A stretch of DNA of 64,000 nt from Pyropia yezoensis (Eukaryota > Rhodophyta > Bangiophyceae > Bangiales > Bangiaceae). The translations under genes were made by a program, and so were the position numbers. The first letter of the stretch is position 1. Each line of letters begins with the position of its first letter. This document shows positions 1 through 14,187 of this stretch, piece after piece. The DNA is taken from the NCBI GenBank assembly GCA_009829735.1, contig CM020618.1, positions 2,912,882-2,976,881 on the forward strand, in the 5' to 3' direction. Under the pieces are notes generated by a model. That model made no database searches and had not been told where the DNA came from. It worked only from the letters and a program-made list of their open reading frames with translations.

Positions 1-2113
1 AACGTCGTACCACCATTGCCACTATGGCCATGACCATGGCCATTGCCGTCGCCACCGCTGACACCGACACCGACGCTCGCTAGAGGGAGCCCCCGCAGCA
101 GGGTTGGGGTGGCCATTCCGGAGTGTGGGGAAGCTCCGGGCAACGGCGGCGGCAGTGTACCGGCGCCGCCGCTTGGAGGCTCCGCGATGTGGGTGACGGG
201 ATGAGGGGACGGCGGGGGTGCGCCACCATCTTCTCCGGGACCGTCTGATTGCTCGTCGTCGTCCATTCTGCCACGACCGGTCAGGTGCAGGTAGTGAGGG
301 TGCAGCGGCGGTCGCGGTGAGGGGCGGCGGTGGCCGCCACCAACGACAAGTGTGGGCGGCCAAGGCAGTGAAGGGCGCTCAACGACCGGGGGAGGGGAAA
401 GAATAACTGGCAGCTGGGGTACTCGGCTTGGGAATCCTCGCGACGCGGCGGCCAATGTGACTGCCGACCCGTGGTTGACTTGACCACGAACCCCACTACC
501 GCCGCTGCCGTCACCGTTCCCAGACCCTGGGCGGACACCAGGGTCGTCGCCGCTCCGGACGGTACCTCGTGAGCCGCCCAACAGAAGGTTGTCGATGCGC
601 CGACCGCCCGTGACGTGCGCCCTCCCAACCCCGCCTCGCCCGCCACCCCCGGCTCCCTCACCCCCAGCTGCAGTAACGCCAGTGCTGCTCTGATACTCAA
701 GCAGCTCATTGCCTCTGCTAGAAGCGTCGCTGGAGCCGACTACCATGTACAGCGATCAAAGGAAGGGGGCGGGCACACTCTTGGCCGACGGTCAGAGGGA
801 GGAATGAACCCAACCGAGGCGGCGGCGCGTCAGTGTCCCCGTCCCACCGGCCGCATGTGGCTCCCTGGTGGCGGGGGGCGGAGTGACTCAATCTGCAGGG
901 TGCGTGCGTGATGGCGAGTGACATAGCCCAGGAAAATGGCTGTTGTGGGAGGGGGGGGGGGAGAGAAGTGCGACTGCGGCCCGTCGCGAGAGCGTGCGAG
1001 AGGAGGAGATTAAGAAATCAAAGGAAATAATGGCAGTGCGTGGCGCACCCGCCCACCCCACCCACAAGTCACCCCCTGTGAGGCCCCAAACCAGACGCAG
1101 GAAGCGTAACGCAGGCGGAGATGTTGGAGGCACCAGAAAAGGTCGTGAGTGGTGCCAAAACAAACAACAGCACATGCAGCGACGCGGCGGCGGTTGTGGT
1201 GCATTGACAGCAAGGGTATACCACCAGGGGGGCACACCAACCGCGTCCGCCGGGTGTCGAGCGCGGTCAACGGCGGCGCAGGGGAGCAGCCGTCAAAACC
1301 GCCGCCAAAACATGGCAGGGCATGCGGGTGTGCATGGATCGGCGGGCGGCGGAGGGACAGGCGACGGCCGTGACGCAGCGGTGCCAGCGGCGCGTTGACC
1401 AGCGATCCTCTCCCTTGCCGTCGGCAACCCGTTGACTTCATTCAGCAACAACAAGAAGCCACGCACATAATGGAACCAGAGCTGCAGTCAACGCTCGGAC
1501 GCAAGCCCCACAGCGTGCGGCCACGGCGGCCTCAAGCGAGTTTTTCCATGTGCGAATCCAGCCGCAAGCATCTCCCATTCCGACACCAGCCGTCCCGTTG
1601 AGCTGCGTGAGTGGCCAGCACGTGAATCTTTTGCGGTTGGGAGCAACGCCGGCGCCACGTGCGTGCAACCGATGGCCGAATACGTCAATGGCTCGCGGTC
1701 ACCAACGGCAGCGAGCGGAGGGCCCGCTACCACGAGAGGACTTTTTGATCTGGGCGCCCTAGATACATAGATACATACCGTGTAACCGCCATTGGCCAGA
1801 GGATGTGGACGACCGCCAAACCGAGTGCCGGTTGGAAGCCGCCTTCAGAGAGAGGGGACGGGAAGTTCGCCTGTCTCTTGGGGAGGGGGCTACCCAAGTA
1901 GCGACGCACCGTCCCTGTCCCCAGCCTGTCACTGCTAGCCTCGGGCTATCTAGCAATCGAGGTGATTTGGGTCCAAACTGGGATTGTCCACTGGAGCCAA
2001 ATTACACTAATCACACGACGTTCGACCTGCACGTGCAACAAGTACAAGCACCAGGCTGTCCAAACAATGGACGATTACTGTAGTGGGCCGATCCGTGAGT
2101 ACTTTCGCCGCTC
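1..2113. other. no supported gene
   Basis: GC-rich sequence with several short open frames on both strands. None shows a recognisable domain or a convincing amino-acid composition, and the open frames are what GC-rich DNA gives by chance. A short ATAC/GATA-rich patch lies near 1750-1790. I see nothing else. Confidence 0.5.
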
Positions 2114-2191
2114 CTGGTGAGGTGCGCAGACTCGTCTCGGCACGATGAGGTGCGTAGGGTCGTGCCGGCACGAGCCTGCGCACCTCACCAG
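2114..2191. repeat. imperfect inverted repeat (hairpin)
   Basis: Two 32-base arms (2114-2145 and 2160-2191) are reverse complements apart from about three mismatches and enclose a 14-base loop. The outer part of each arm reads CTGGTGAGGTGCGCAG. The loop repeats the arm motif TGAGGTGCG. No coding frame explains it. It could be a small foldback element or a hairpin transcript; the sequence alone does not decide. Confidence 0.7.
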
Positions 2192-3094
2192 GCATGTCCG
2201 TTCCGGCATGCATCCGTCGGTGAGAATAGCGCATCCTCTCCCCATCTTCCGCGTCCGATGCTTCTCCATGTGCTCTTGAAGATGGGTGGGGCTGCTCACC
2301 AGCTCGGTCTGGCAGCAGTTGCGGACGAATCAATTCGTGCTACATACCATCGCGTGCTGCGAGCTTGCCAGAGATGTCCTTCATCGTGATGTCGCCTCCG
2401 CGGGTCCCATCTACCTTCGGCTCTTGTGGCACAAGGCACCCTGCGGCGCGCGCGAGGATGATGGGCAAAGTCACTGACATAAATATCTTGCTCAGACTCC
2501 AATGACTAACGCTGCACTTCACTTCAGTAATTAAGTATTATTTAACTTGTGTGTGTACATTAACATAGCCTTTCCGAACTCTGTTTGGATTCGGGAGTGC
2601 ATTCCAATTTTCATATCCGATCGTCGAAGATTTTCGATGGGCTTGGTGCCGTGCGATGGGGGGCGAGCCTGGCCTGTTTGGTCTGACCATGTGCTGGCAC
2701 GAAACTCTGGTGTAACCACGACCCTCTTCTTGGTCGCGAGCAGCAGCGGTCGCCGTCAGCCATGTGGACATTCCCAGCCGCACACGGTGCCCCCCGCCAG
2801 AATAGGACACGCCGCGGTGTGGTGGACACAAAGACGGACGGACCGCGTGCAGCAGCGGCAGTGCGCTTCTGCATCACAGAAGAGCTTCTTTTCCAGAGCG
2901 CACCCTGTCGGCCGCGAGCAGCACCATTGGGAAGCTCTGCGTCCGTCCTGTGCACAGAGCAGCCACCATCGGGGAGGCGGCCGCGCCATGAGATGAAGCC
3001 GAGACGGCGCTGACGGCCCCCGCCACACCGCGCAGGGAAAGGGGGGCTGTGCCCATCCGTCACCCCAGCAAACAGCTCCAACCTCGGCAGGGGT
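2192..3094. other. no supported gene
   Basis: Mixed-composition sequence with an AT-richer patch at about 2490-2640. No open frame here has a recognisable domain. Confidence 0.45.
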
Positions 3095-3235
3095 GGCAAT
3101 GGCAGCAGCGGCAGCGGCAGCGGCAGCGGCAGCGGCAGCGGCAGCGGCAGCGGCAGCGGCAGCGGCAGCGGCAGCGGCAGCGGCAGCGGCAGCGACAGCG
3201 GCAGCGGCAGCGGCAGCGGCAGCGGCAGCGGCGGT
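3095..3235. repeat. hexanucleotide tandem repeat (GGCAGC)n
   Basis: About 140 bases of almost pure GGCAGC repeats with rare single-base interruptions (for example GCGACAGC near 3190). It is followed by G-rich sequence and lies about 570 bases beyond the 3' end of the polymerase lambda gene. It is open in all three frames on both strands, so the poly-Ala and Arg-Gln frames here are by-products. Confidence 0.9.
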
Positions 3236-3807
3236 GGGGGTAGGGGGCGCGGCGGGGGTGGCGGCGGCAGTGGTTCGTTCGCCGCAGCCGCCGCGCGCGC
3301 GCGCGCGGTGGGGGCTGGCGGGGACAGGGGGTGTCACAGCGACAGCGTTCTCACCGCCGGTCGCCGCGGCGGCGCCGCGGCCCGCGACAAGGGTGTAGGG
3401 GCAGCACGGGGGCCGGGGTGCGGGGCTGGCGGCCCTGCTGGCGTGACGACGGCGCGACGCGGGAAAGCGGGTGCCGTCGCGGGATGATGCCGTCTGTGAC
3501 GGGTCGCCGATACGGTGGTTGGCGGGTGCCCTCAGCCGGTGTCGCAACCACCCCCGGTCGCGGCGCCGAGACTAGGCCAACCACAACCCCCCCCCTCCCC
3601 CGTCCAGCCGACCCGCCGCGGTGCCACAGCGAAAGTGTCCCTGGCGGCCCCGCCAGGAGACACACGCCCGAACGGGCCGCAGTACCCGCGGGCGCACTGG
3701 GCACGCACTCGCCCTTCCCCCCCCCCCCCCCTTCCGCAGCCAGCCAGCCATGGCTCCTCCAGTCCACCACCACCCCCCCCCCTCCCCCCCGCCTCCTCCC
3801 TCCTCCA

Positions 3808-6510
<2,703 letters not shown>

Positions 6511-7862
6511 GGGGGGGGGGCGGGGGGGGGGGGGGAGGGCGGCCGCCGACGCCGCGTGCGGCCGCCGCCGCCGCCGCGGGGGATGGGAGCGGACGGGCGG
6601 GTGGACGCCCCGCCGGCGGGGGGGGGAGGGCGTGGGAGCGGGGGGTAGGGGTGGCGGTCCCGCCGCCGGCAGCGGCAGCGGCTGACGTGCCGGTCGTGGC
6701 GCCGGCGGCAGCGGCACGACGGGCGGGGGTGGTGGCCGTGCCGCGGGTGGCGGCAGCGGGGGTGCTGCCGGCCGTGCCGCCGGCAGAGGGGCGGGCGGGG
6801 GTGGTGGCCGTGCGGCCGGGCAGGGGGGTGGGGGGGGCGGTGGCGGTGGGGGGGGGGGCGGGGGAGGGGGGGGGGCGCCGTCGCTTGGGGGGGGGGGGGG
6901 GGGGCGGCACCGGGCCGCCGACGTCGGCGGGCGGTGGGAGGTGGCGGCGGGGGGGGGGGTGGCGACGGCGGTGGCGGTGACGGCGGCGGCGGGGGGGGCG
7001 ACCGCGGTGGCGGTGGCGGCGGCTGCGGCTGCGGCGGCTGCGGCTGCCGCTGCGGCTGCGGCTGCGGCTGCGGCTGCGGCTGCGGCTGCGGCTGCGGCTG
7101 CGGCTGCGGCTGCGGCTGCGGCGGCCATTGTGGCTGCGGTAGCTGGGGCGGTGAGAGTGGCGGCGGCGCCTTCGCCGGGGCTGCCGGCCGCTCGCGTTGT
7201 GCGACGCGGCCACCAACGGCGGTGGGTGGGACTGTCGCGGCGCCCACAGTGGCGGCGGCGGTCACGGCGGGGGCGGGCGTGGTCGGGGTGGCCGCCCGCG
7301 GCGGCGGAGGCGGTGGTGGTGGCGGTAGCACCGCCGCTGGCGCCAGTGACGACGCTGGCACACCACCCGTCGTCGGGGACGGCGGCAGCGTCGGTGGCGG
7401 CGGTTGCGGCGGTGGTGGCGGTGGGGGCAACCGCGGCGGCGGTGGTGGTGGCGGGCGGGCGCCCGCCGTGGCGCCACCGACGACAGGGGCGGCGTCGGCA
7501 GGGGCGGCGGTGGCGGTGGTGGCGGCCACTGTGGTTGCGGCGGCGGCGGCGGGCGTGGCGGCGGGGGGGGTCGTCAGAGGCAGCCGCCGCGCGGTGGGGG
7601 TGGCGGGGAGGGGTAGCTGCGGCGGCGGCGGCGGCGGCCTCGACGGCCGCACCGGCGGCGGCGACGGCGGCGGCGGCGGCTGGGAGGGGGGGGCACCGGC
7701 GCCGCCGTCGGCGGGCGGGCGCACCGCCGCGCCGCCCGCGCGTGTCGCCGGCTGCTGCTGCGGCGGCGGAGGGGGCGGGGTGGCAGCACCCCCTGCCGCC
7801 GCCGCGCGCCACCGACGACCGCTCCCGCCGCTGCCACTCCCGCCACGGCTGCCACCGACAGG

Positions 7863-7901
<39 letters not shown>

Positions 7902-7922
7902 CCTCGCAGCAGCAGCAGCGGG

Positions 7923-7961
<39 letters not shown>

Positions 7962-7969
7962 CAAAAAGA
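6511..7969. other. low-complexity GC stretch between POLL and the cyclin-like frame
   Basis: Dominated by G runs (6830-6905), a hexanucleotide repeat of GGCTGC at about 7015-7125, and facing GCC and GGC repeats at about 7865-7965. Very long frames stay open on both strands but encode only Pro, Ala, Gly, Arg or Gln repeats. It may contain the N-terminal coding part of POLL or the C-terminal part of the upstream gene, but no conserved segment was recognised. Confidence 0.5.
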
Positions 7970-8696
7970 GGTCATTGTAAAACGGCACCAGGCCAACGAC
8001 GCGGGGGCCCCCCCGCCCCCGCGCCCCCCCGCCACAGGCGCCAGCCGCCGGCAGCGCAACGGTGGCCACGGCGGGGGTGGCGGGCGCGGCGGGGGTGGCG
8101 AGCGCCGCGGCAACGGCGGCGGCGGTGCCGACCGGCGGCGCCGCGGCCACGGTCAGGACGTCGGCGAGGGGCGGCTCGGGCGGGCGGGGCGGCGGGCGCG
8201 CCCGCCACCGCCGCCGCCGCAGCGCGTGCGCGGCGCACACGGCGGCGGCCACGGGAGGGGACAGAGGGGGGGGAGGGGGGGTGGGGCCACCGTAGCGCCG
8301 GCGGCTGCCGCCACCGCTGCCGCCGCCGCTGCCACCGCCACCGCCGCCACCGCCGCCGCCGCTGCCGCCGCCGTTGCGGCCGCCGTCGCCAGTGGCCCCC
8401 GGGTGGCTGCCGCCGTCACCGTCACGGTCGTCGTCGTGGCCGCCGTCGCCACCACCGCCGCCGCCAAAAAGAGGCGGCACCGCCGCCGCAGCGGTGGCCG
8501 CAATGGCGGCCAGGCAGGCGCGCGCCCAGCAGCCGCCGAGCGCCACGTCGGCGGGGGGCAGGTGGAAGCGGCGGGCCAGGTAGTGGAGGGTGGTGTACGC
8601 GGCCGCGAGGTCGGCGGCGGCGGGGTGGGGTTGAGGGTGAGGGGGTTCTGCGGGGGGGGAGGCGGAAGGGAGGGCGGGGGAGGGGAGGGCGGCCAT
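7970..8696 (-). CDS. hypothetical protein with possible cyclin box (3' end undefined)
   Basis: A minus-strand frame starting at ATG 8696 (MAALPSPALPS). After a Pro-rich leader comes a helical segment, AYTTLHYLARRFHLPPADV followed by CWARACLAAIAAT and VPPLF. After a Gly/Asp-rich insert comes a second helical segment (AAAVCAAHALRRRRWRARPP). The spacing loosely recalls a cyclin box (helix with CLxxIA, then helix ending L-x-W-R before a Pro-rich turn), but no signature is diagnostic. The frame then continues VVGLVPFYNDLFLG and runs into poly-Ala/Gly/Pro sequence, where the true end is unclear. It is transcribed in the same direction as POLL. The conserved-looking patches make coding likely; the family is a guess. 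Confidence 0.4.
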
Positions 8697-10495
8697 GGGG
8701 TGGGGGGAGAGCATGTGCCGGCGGCGGGGCCAGCGGACCGACGAGGTGGGGGAGGAGGTGGGTGGGGCAGGGGAATAGGGTCGGGGCAAGGTCTCTTACT
8801 CGGGGGCACAACTTTGCGACGTTCGCCAGGTGGAGTGGGACGGGGACAACGTCGGTCGGGAAAGGCGGCGACAGCGGCGAGGGCGGCGGAGGTGCGCTAC
8901 GCGCGAGTGGGTGGAGGTCGATGAGCTTGGGACTCCCCCAAGTTGCGAGCGTGGTGGGCAAGGTCGGCCTGCGTGGCGCGACACGTCGTCGGCCGCACGC
9001 TGGCGCGAGGCCCGTGCCGGATGCACGCGCCGACAATTCCACCTTTACAGACAGGCACGGCCAAGATAACTACAACGGGCGTAGGTCCGTCATGAAAAGA
9101 CGGACCTGGCACAATTTGTTGTGTATCTCCTCCCTGGCAGCGTTTGTGGCCAGGATTCGCCGCGGCGGCGGATCCCTCGGCCACAACACGACGCTTGCGC
9201 CCAACGGTTGGGCGGTTGACCCCCCGCCCAGAGGGCTGGACGAGGGCGAGGTTCCAGACCGCCGCTGGCGGGGCCAGACCCCCGCCGACGGGGCCAGACG
9301 CCCTTGTCCACCGCAGCGCGCGCGGGTTCCTGGGAGATGCGGACGTCGCAGACAGGGGGGGGGGGGGGGGGTGGCCACGACGGGCGCGCGCCCGCGCAGC
9401 GACGCGTCGCGGCGGTGGCAGTGGCGGCGGCGGCAGAGCGTGGCCTCCCCGCCGCTCATTTGGGGCTCTGGAAGGAGCCCCTCGTCACCATCCATTGCTC
9501 TAAATGTGGGGATACCATCAACGGCACGGGGGGGGGGGGGGGGGGGGGGGGGGGGGAACCCGGGGGGCACGATACCCCCCCCCCCCCCCCCCCCCGCGAC
9601 GATGGTCCATTGGCCACCTCTCGGATATTTCGCGCAACCGGCCCGCCGCCGTCACAGCCGCAGACCCACACCCCATGTGCGGACTGCCCAGGAGCTTTTG
9701 CCGTCATCATCATCCCTCCCCCACCTCCACCCCCCCCCTCCCCACCACCATTTCCCCCACCACCACTCCCACTCCCCCGCCGCGGGTGTGCGCGCGCGCG
9801 GGGGGGAGAGCGGCGGAAGGTTCGGAGAGAGAGACACGGTCCCCCGCGCCCCCACCCGCTGCGACACCCCCGCGGAGCTGTGGAGAGAGATTTGTCCCGT
9901 TCGCGTCGCCGCGCGTGGCGTGCGCGTCCATCCATCTGGGCCGCGGCGGTGCGAGCAGTCGCGGCGGACGCGACCGCGGCGTCATTGGGGACCCACACCC
10001 GCCGCGCGTGACGGTGCCTGCGGTGGTGGTGGAGTGGCCGGCCGGTGGGGTTGCGCGGCAGTGTCTGTTTGCACGTCGTTGGTGTGTGTCCCTGCACGGC
10101 TGTGCGAGCGACCGCCCCTCCTCCCCGCTGGCCTCGACAGCGTCGCGTTGCGTGGGACACACAGGGCCTCTGTCCGTACCCCGCCCGTCGCGGCCGTGCG
10201 GTCGGTGCGGCGCGACGCGTGCCCTTCGGGCTTTGGTGGACCCACCCCCCGCCTCGGTTGGCCATACCCCCCCTTCTTTCACGTCGGCGGCCTCATTCGT
10301 TGGCATCTCCGTCGTTCCGCTCCTGTTCCCAACGGACGTCGCGCCGTACCAACGCCATCCCTCTCTGCCACATCTCCCCCCCCTCCATCTGCTCCCTCGG
10401 ACTACCACCCCCTTCCTCCTTTGCTACGCGGTTCCATTGGCACCGCTGGTGCTGCCCTCCCCACCCCGCGCCTCGCCACCCCCGACCTCCCCTCA
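8697..10495. other. intergenic, homopolymer-rich; no supported gene
   Basis: Region between the divergent minus-strand cyclin-like frame and the plus-strand RING gene, so it probably holds both promoters. It contains a 29-base G run, 18 other bases and a 21-base C run (9528-9595), plus pyrimidine-rich sequence before the RING gene. Long frames here are compositional. Confidence 0.5.
9528..9595. repeat. facing G29 and C21 homopolymer runs
   Basis: G run at 9528-9556 and C run at 9575-9595, separated by 18 bases. The two runs can pair as a hairpin, and each alone could form a quadruplex or i-motif. Run lengths in an assembly are approximate. Confidence 0.8.
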
Positions 10496-11575
10496 ATGAC
10501 ACACCCCACCTCCGGCATGCAGCCGCGCCCTCTTGCTCCTTTGGGGCGGCTCCTCCCCCCCGCCGCGACGGTGGTGCGGCTGGTGGCGGTCGGCGCCGTG
10601 ACGCTCGCCGCCGCCGCCGCGCTTGGCGTGGCCCTCCGCGGGGGGGTAGTGCCGGCGCCACTCCCCCGCGGCGGTCCCCCCGTCCCCACCTGTACCGCTG
10701 CGGCTTCCACTGTGCGCGCGGCTCCCTTGGCCCCCACCACCACCACCTCGGCTACCACCGCCGCAGCTGTCACCCCTGTCACGGTCGCGGCGCGTCCCCC
10801 CCTCTTCACGGCCGATACTTCCGACGCGGTCGCGGCAGCCGCCCCCCCCTCTCGGCAACAACAACCGCAGCAGCAGCCGCAGCTGCAGGAGCGGCGAAGG
10901 CGGCGAAGGCAACGGCAGCAGCAGAAGACGGCGTCATTGCACCCCTCTTCCTCCTCCACCTCGTGGCGGCAGTCCCCCTTGGGCCGCGCGGAAGACACGA
11001 CGAGCGCCATCCTCCTCATCCTCTCGTATCTACTGCTGCCGTCGACGGGGGTGGTGCTGGTGTGGCAGCTGCGGGCGCCCCCGCCCGACACGCTGGTGTT
11101 TGCGGGCTCCCTCCTTGGGCCGGGTGGGCGCCACGCGTCCACGTCCTCGGCCATAGCGGCCTGGCTGGCCGCCACTGCGGGGGGGGCGGTCGCCGCCGCG
11201 TGCCCGCGGCGCCGGGCGGTGGCCGCTGTCGTGGCCGCCGCGACGGTGACGCGAGTGTGGGGGGCGGGTGACAAAGTCGGCCGCAGCGGCAGCGGCAGCG
11301 GGTGTGACGCGAGCACCAGCGGCGACGGACAGCCCCACACAACCCCCCCCCCTACCCCCGAGTGCGCTGTGTGTCTGGCCAACCTGGTGGCGGGGGAGGA
11401 GGCGCTGACGGTGCGGTCGTGTGGCCACGTGTTCCACTCGGCCTGTGGAGTGGCCTGGCTGGTGGATGGCCGCAACAACTGCTGTCCGCTGTGCCGGGGG
11501 GTGGTGTGTGAGGGTCTCGACGCGGACTATCGCCCGGTGGGAGGGGCAGAAGGGGGGAAGGGGGTGTGCAGGTAA
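10496..11575 (+). CDS. membrane-bound RING-H2 finger protein (probable E3 ubiquitin ligase)
   Basis: A 359-residue single-exon protein from ATG 10496 (MTHPTSGMQPRPLAPLG; a second Met lies seven residues on). Hydrophobic segments suggest a polytopic membrane protein: about residues 25-50 (VVRLVAVGAVTLAAAAALGVAL), 170-195 (AILLILSYLLLPSTGVVLVW) and one or two Ala-rich helices at about 220-260. Between the first two lies a Gln/Arg-rich, probably cytosolic stretch. Residues 289-335 form a RING-H2 finger: CAVC, then SCGHVFHSAC (C-x-H-x2-H-x2-C), then CPLC. All eight zinc ligands are present. RING-H2 proteins bind an E2 enzyme and ubiquitinate membrane or ER substrates; the substrate is unknown. 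The frame is open far upstream, so the start was chosen as the first ATG before the hydrophobic region. Confidence 0.78.
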   Translation: MTHPTSGMQPRPLAPLGRLLPPAATVVRLVAVGAVTLAAAAALGVALRGGVVPAPLPRGGPPVPTCTAAASTVRAAPLAPTTTTSATTAAAVTPVTVAARPPLFTADTSDAVAAAAPPSRQQQPQQQPQLQERRRRRRQRQQQKTASLHPSSSSTSWRQSPLGRAEDTTSAILLILSYLLLPSTGVVLVWQLRAPPPDTLVFAGSLLGPGGRHASTSSAIAAWLAATAGGAVAAACPRRRAVAAVVAAATVTRVWGAGDKVGRSGSGSGCDASTSGDGQPHTTPPPTPECAVCLANLVAGEEALTVRSCGHVFHSACGVAWLVDGRNNCCPLCRGVVCEGLDADYRPVGGAEGGKGVCR

Positions 11576-12246
11576 CGCCTGGAGTGTCGGGGGGCGAAGG
11601 GGGGGGGGGGGGTGGAGTAGAGTTGTTAGGTGCTTGCGTCCTTTTTGTTTCCTCTTCATGTGTTGTGTGCGTTGGTGGGTCTACTCGCGCGGGCGTTGTC
11701 GGGCTCCCTTTTTTGGTTTTTGTTTTGTTCTGTTCTGGCGTGGGTGTCGGGTGGGGGTGGGGTGGTGTGTGGATGTGCGAGTGTGTAGACCGCGGCCGCG
11801 TGTCGGCGGGCTCTGTGGCAGGCGGCCCCGGCGCCCCCCACTCGGGGCGGCGCGGGGCTGCTGGCTCATTTGCGTTTCTTTTTTATGTCCGCGTTTCCAT
11901 TGACCCGTCGGCTGTCCGCTGTGCCCGACCTGGCTTCGGTTGGGCTCTGTCCCCGGCCCCTCGCGCCCTCCCCTGCCGCTCACGCCGCCCGTCTGGCGGG
12001 CCTCCACCACACGCCACGCCCATTGCTGGGGCTACCGCTGCCCACGCCATCCCTGCCGTGCCCCCCCCGCACTGCCAACCTACCCCGGGCAGGCGCGTGC
12101 GCGCGCGCGCGCCCCTCCCCGCGTTGCCCTAGCTTACTGCTCGCCGTGGGGTGCGGCGCATTGCCCAATCCCGAAACGCCCTGCTCCTGGCGAGCCTCTT
12201 ATAACGCCGCTTCCCTTCCTTGGCCGTCGCAAGGGAGGGGAAGCCC
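11576..12246. other. 3' flank between convergent genes
   Basis: Follows the RING gene stop and ends at the stop of the minus-strand hypothetical gene. The first 250 bases are unusually T-rich on the plus strand (TTTTTGTTTCC and similar), consistent with a 3' untranslated region. No gene seen. Confidence 0.5.
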
Positions 12247-13467
12247 TCACACCTTGCCCTCCCCCTGCGCCGCCAACAACAGAATGCTAATCCCATCCAG
12301 AACGCGGCCGCCGCGCAGGACGGCGCGGTCAGAGGGCGCCTCATCCCCCCGCCCGCCACCGCCCACGCCACCGGCACCGCCGGCACCGCCACCACCTCCA
12401 CCGCCACCTCCACTGCCGTTGCCGCCACCGCCACCGCCGCCGCGCACACCGCCACGCCCGCCCCTTCCCCCAATCCCACCGTCCACGCTAACCACCGCTG
12501 ACGACGGCGGCAGTGGCAGCGACGGCGGCGGCAGTGACGGCGTCAGCAGCAGTGGCAGCGGCGGCAGCCCGTCGGGCGGCCGCGGCGACCCCACGACGCG
12601 CCGCCGTTTGGCCCGCCGCCCCCCGCCGTCGGCGTCCTCCCCGTCGGCGGCGGCTGGTCGCCATTCGACGCCAGGCAGGGGTGGCGGGGGAGGGGGCATG
12701 GCTGGCGGCGGCGGCGGCGGGGGGGACGGCGTCGTCGACAGCCGTGGCCGGCGACTACCCACCCCGACGAGGCCCGCCCTGGGCCGCACCTGCGGCGGCA
12801 GCGGCAACGACGACGCCGCAGCGGGTCGCAGCAGTGGCGTCGGCGTCGAACGCGTCAGCGGCGCGGCGCCGCCACCACAGCCGCCGGCGCCATCATGAGG
12901 CAGCGGGGCGAGCTGCGACCGTCCGGGCGGCGGCACGCCCAGCACAATCCGGCGGATGGGGATGGCGGCGGTGGCGGCGGCGGCGGTGGAACGGCTTGGC
13001 AGCGGTGGGGACGGCGACGGCGTGGAGCGCCCGCCGCCCGCCGAGGGGGGGGCGAGGTTGCTCGCCGAGGTGGCGGCGGTGTCGGCGGCGGTGGAGGCGG
13101 CGGCAGCTGCGACACGCCAGCCGGCGGCAGCTCCCCTGCAGCGGCCCGACGCCCCACACGCGGCTGCCGACAGGGGGCTCCCCGCCATGAGCCGCCGGAT
13201 GCGCGCGTCAACGTCACTGCCCGCCACAATCGGCACACACGCCGGCGACGGCGAATGGGGGAGAGGGGAAGGGGATGAGGGCGACGCGGACGCTGCCACC
13301 GATGCCACTGCTCCGGACGCCGCCGTTGCTGCTGCCAGCGCCGCTCGCCGCGGGAGGGAGGCGGGGAAGGGGAGAGGCCGCACGACGCCACTACCGCCGC
13401 CGCCTCGATTTCCACCGCCGCTATTGCCACAATCGCCACTATCGCCACTACTGCCGCTGCCGCTGCA

Positions 13468-13552
<85 letters not shown>

Positions 13553-13727
13553 TCACGGCCGCCACCGGCCGCCACTGACGCTGACACCGTCACCGCCGCC
13601 ACATCACGACCGGGACGACCAACAGCCGCAGCAGGTCGGGGGTAGGGCGGCCGCCTGCTCAGAGCCAGCGGCGGCAGCGGCGGCGGCGGCGGCGGCGGCG
13701 GTGGTGGTGGTGGCGGCAGTGGCAGCA

Positions 13728-13766
<39 letters not shown>

Positions 13767-13768
13767 GT

Positions 13769-13800
<32 letters not shown>

Positions 13801-14187
13801 AGGCGGCGACTGCCGTACCGGCGGCGCCGGCGCGGGCGGGTCCGCCACCACCGCCGCCGGCGGGGACGCGCGGGCGACCAGCCGCCGTCGCTGCCGGCCA
13901 GCCGGGGGTGTGCCGCCGCCGCCGCCGGCATGCCGTCGCCGGGACGCGGGCGCCGGCCGGAGGGGCATGATGACGCCCGCGGCCGCCGCCGCTGCTGCTG
14001 ATGCGGCCTGTGGCGGCGGCGGCGGCGGCGACGCGGCCGCCGCCGCGGCCGAGCCCGCCACGGCGGCGGCGGCGGCTGCCGCTGCGGCGGGGGGCACTGG
14101 CCGGGGGCGCACCCGTGGGAGGCGGAGGGGCAGCCGCGCGCCTGCAGACGCCACGGACGTGGGGGTGGCCGGCGGCACCGACGCCAT
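12247..14187 (-). CDS. hypothetical low-complexity protein
   Basis: One open frame of about 646 residues from ATG 14187 (MASVPPATPTSVASAGARLP) to a stop at 12247. The composition is dominated by Ala, Pro, Gly and Ser runs, including a poly-Gly tract coded by a GCC repeat at about 13465-13550 and Ser-Pro repeats near 13750-13800. More normal patches are DARIRRLMAGSP, IPIRRIVLGVPPPGRSQ, and a basic cluster RRAKRRRVV near the C-terminus that could be a nuclear localisation signal. No known domain recognised. GC-rich DNA keeps frames open by chance, so it may not be a real gene; the isolated conserved-looking patches are the only argument for it. Confidence 0.35.

Noticed and set aside
6941-10495. 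Open plus-strand frame running more than 3.5 kb into the RING gene
   Set aside because: It encodes poly-Ala, poly-Arg and poly-Gln from GC repeats and overlaps minus-strand conserved motifs. Only the part from 10496 has protein-like content.
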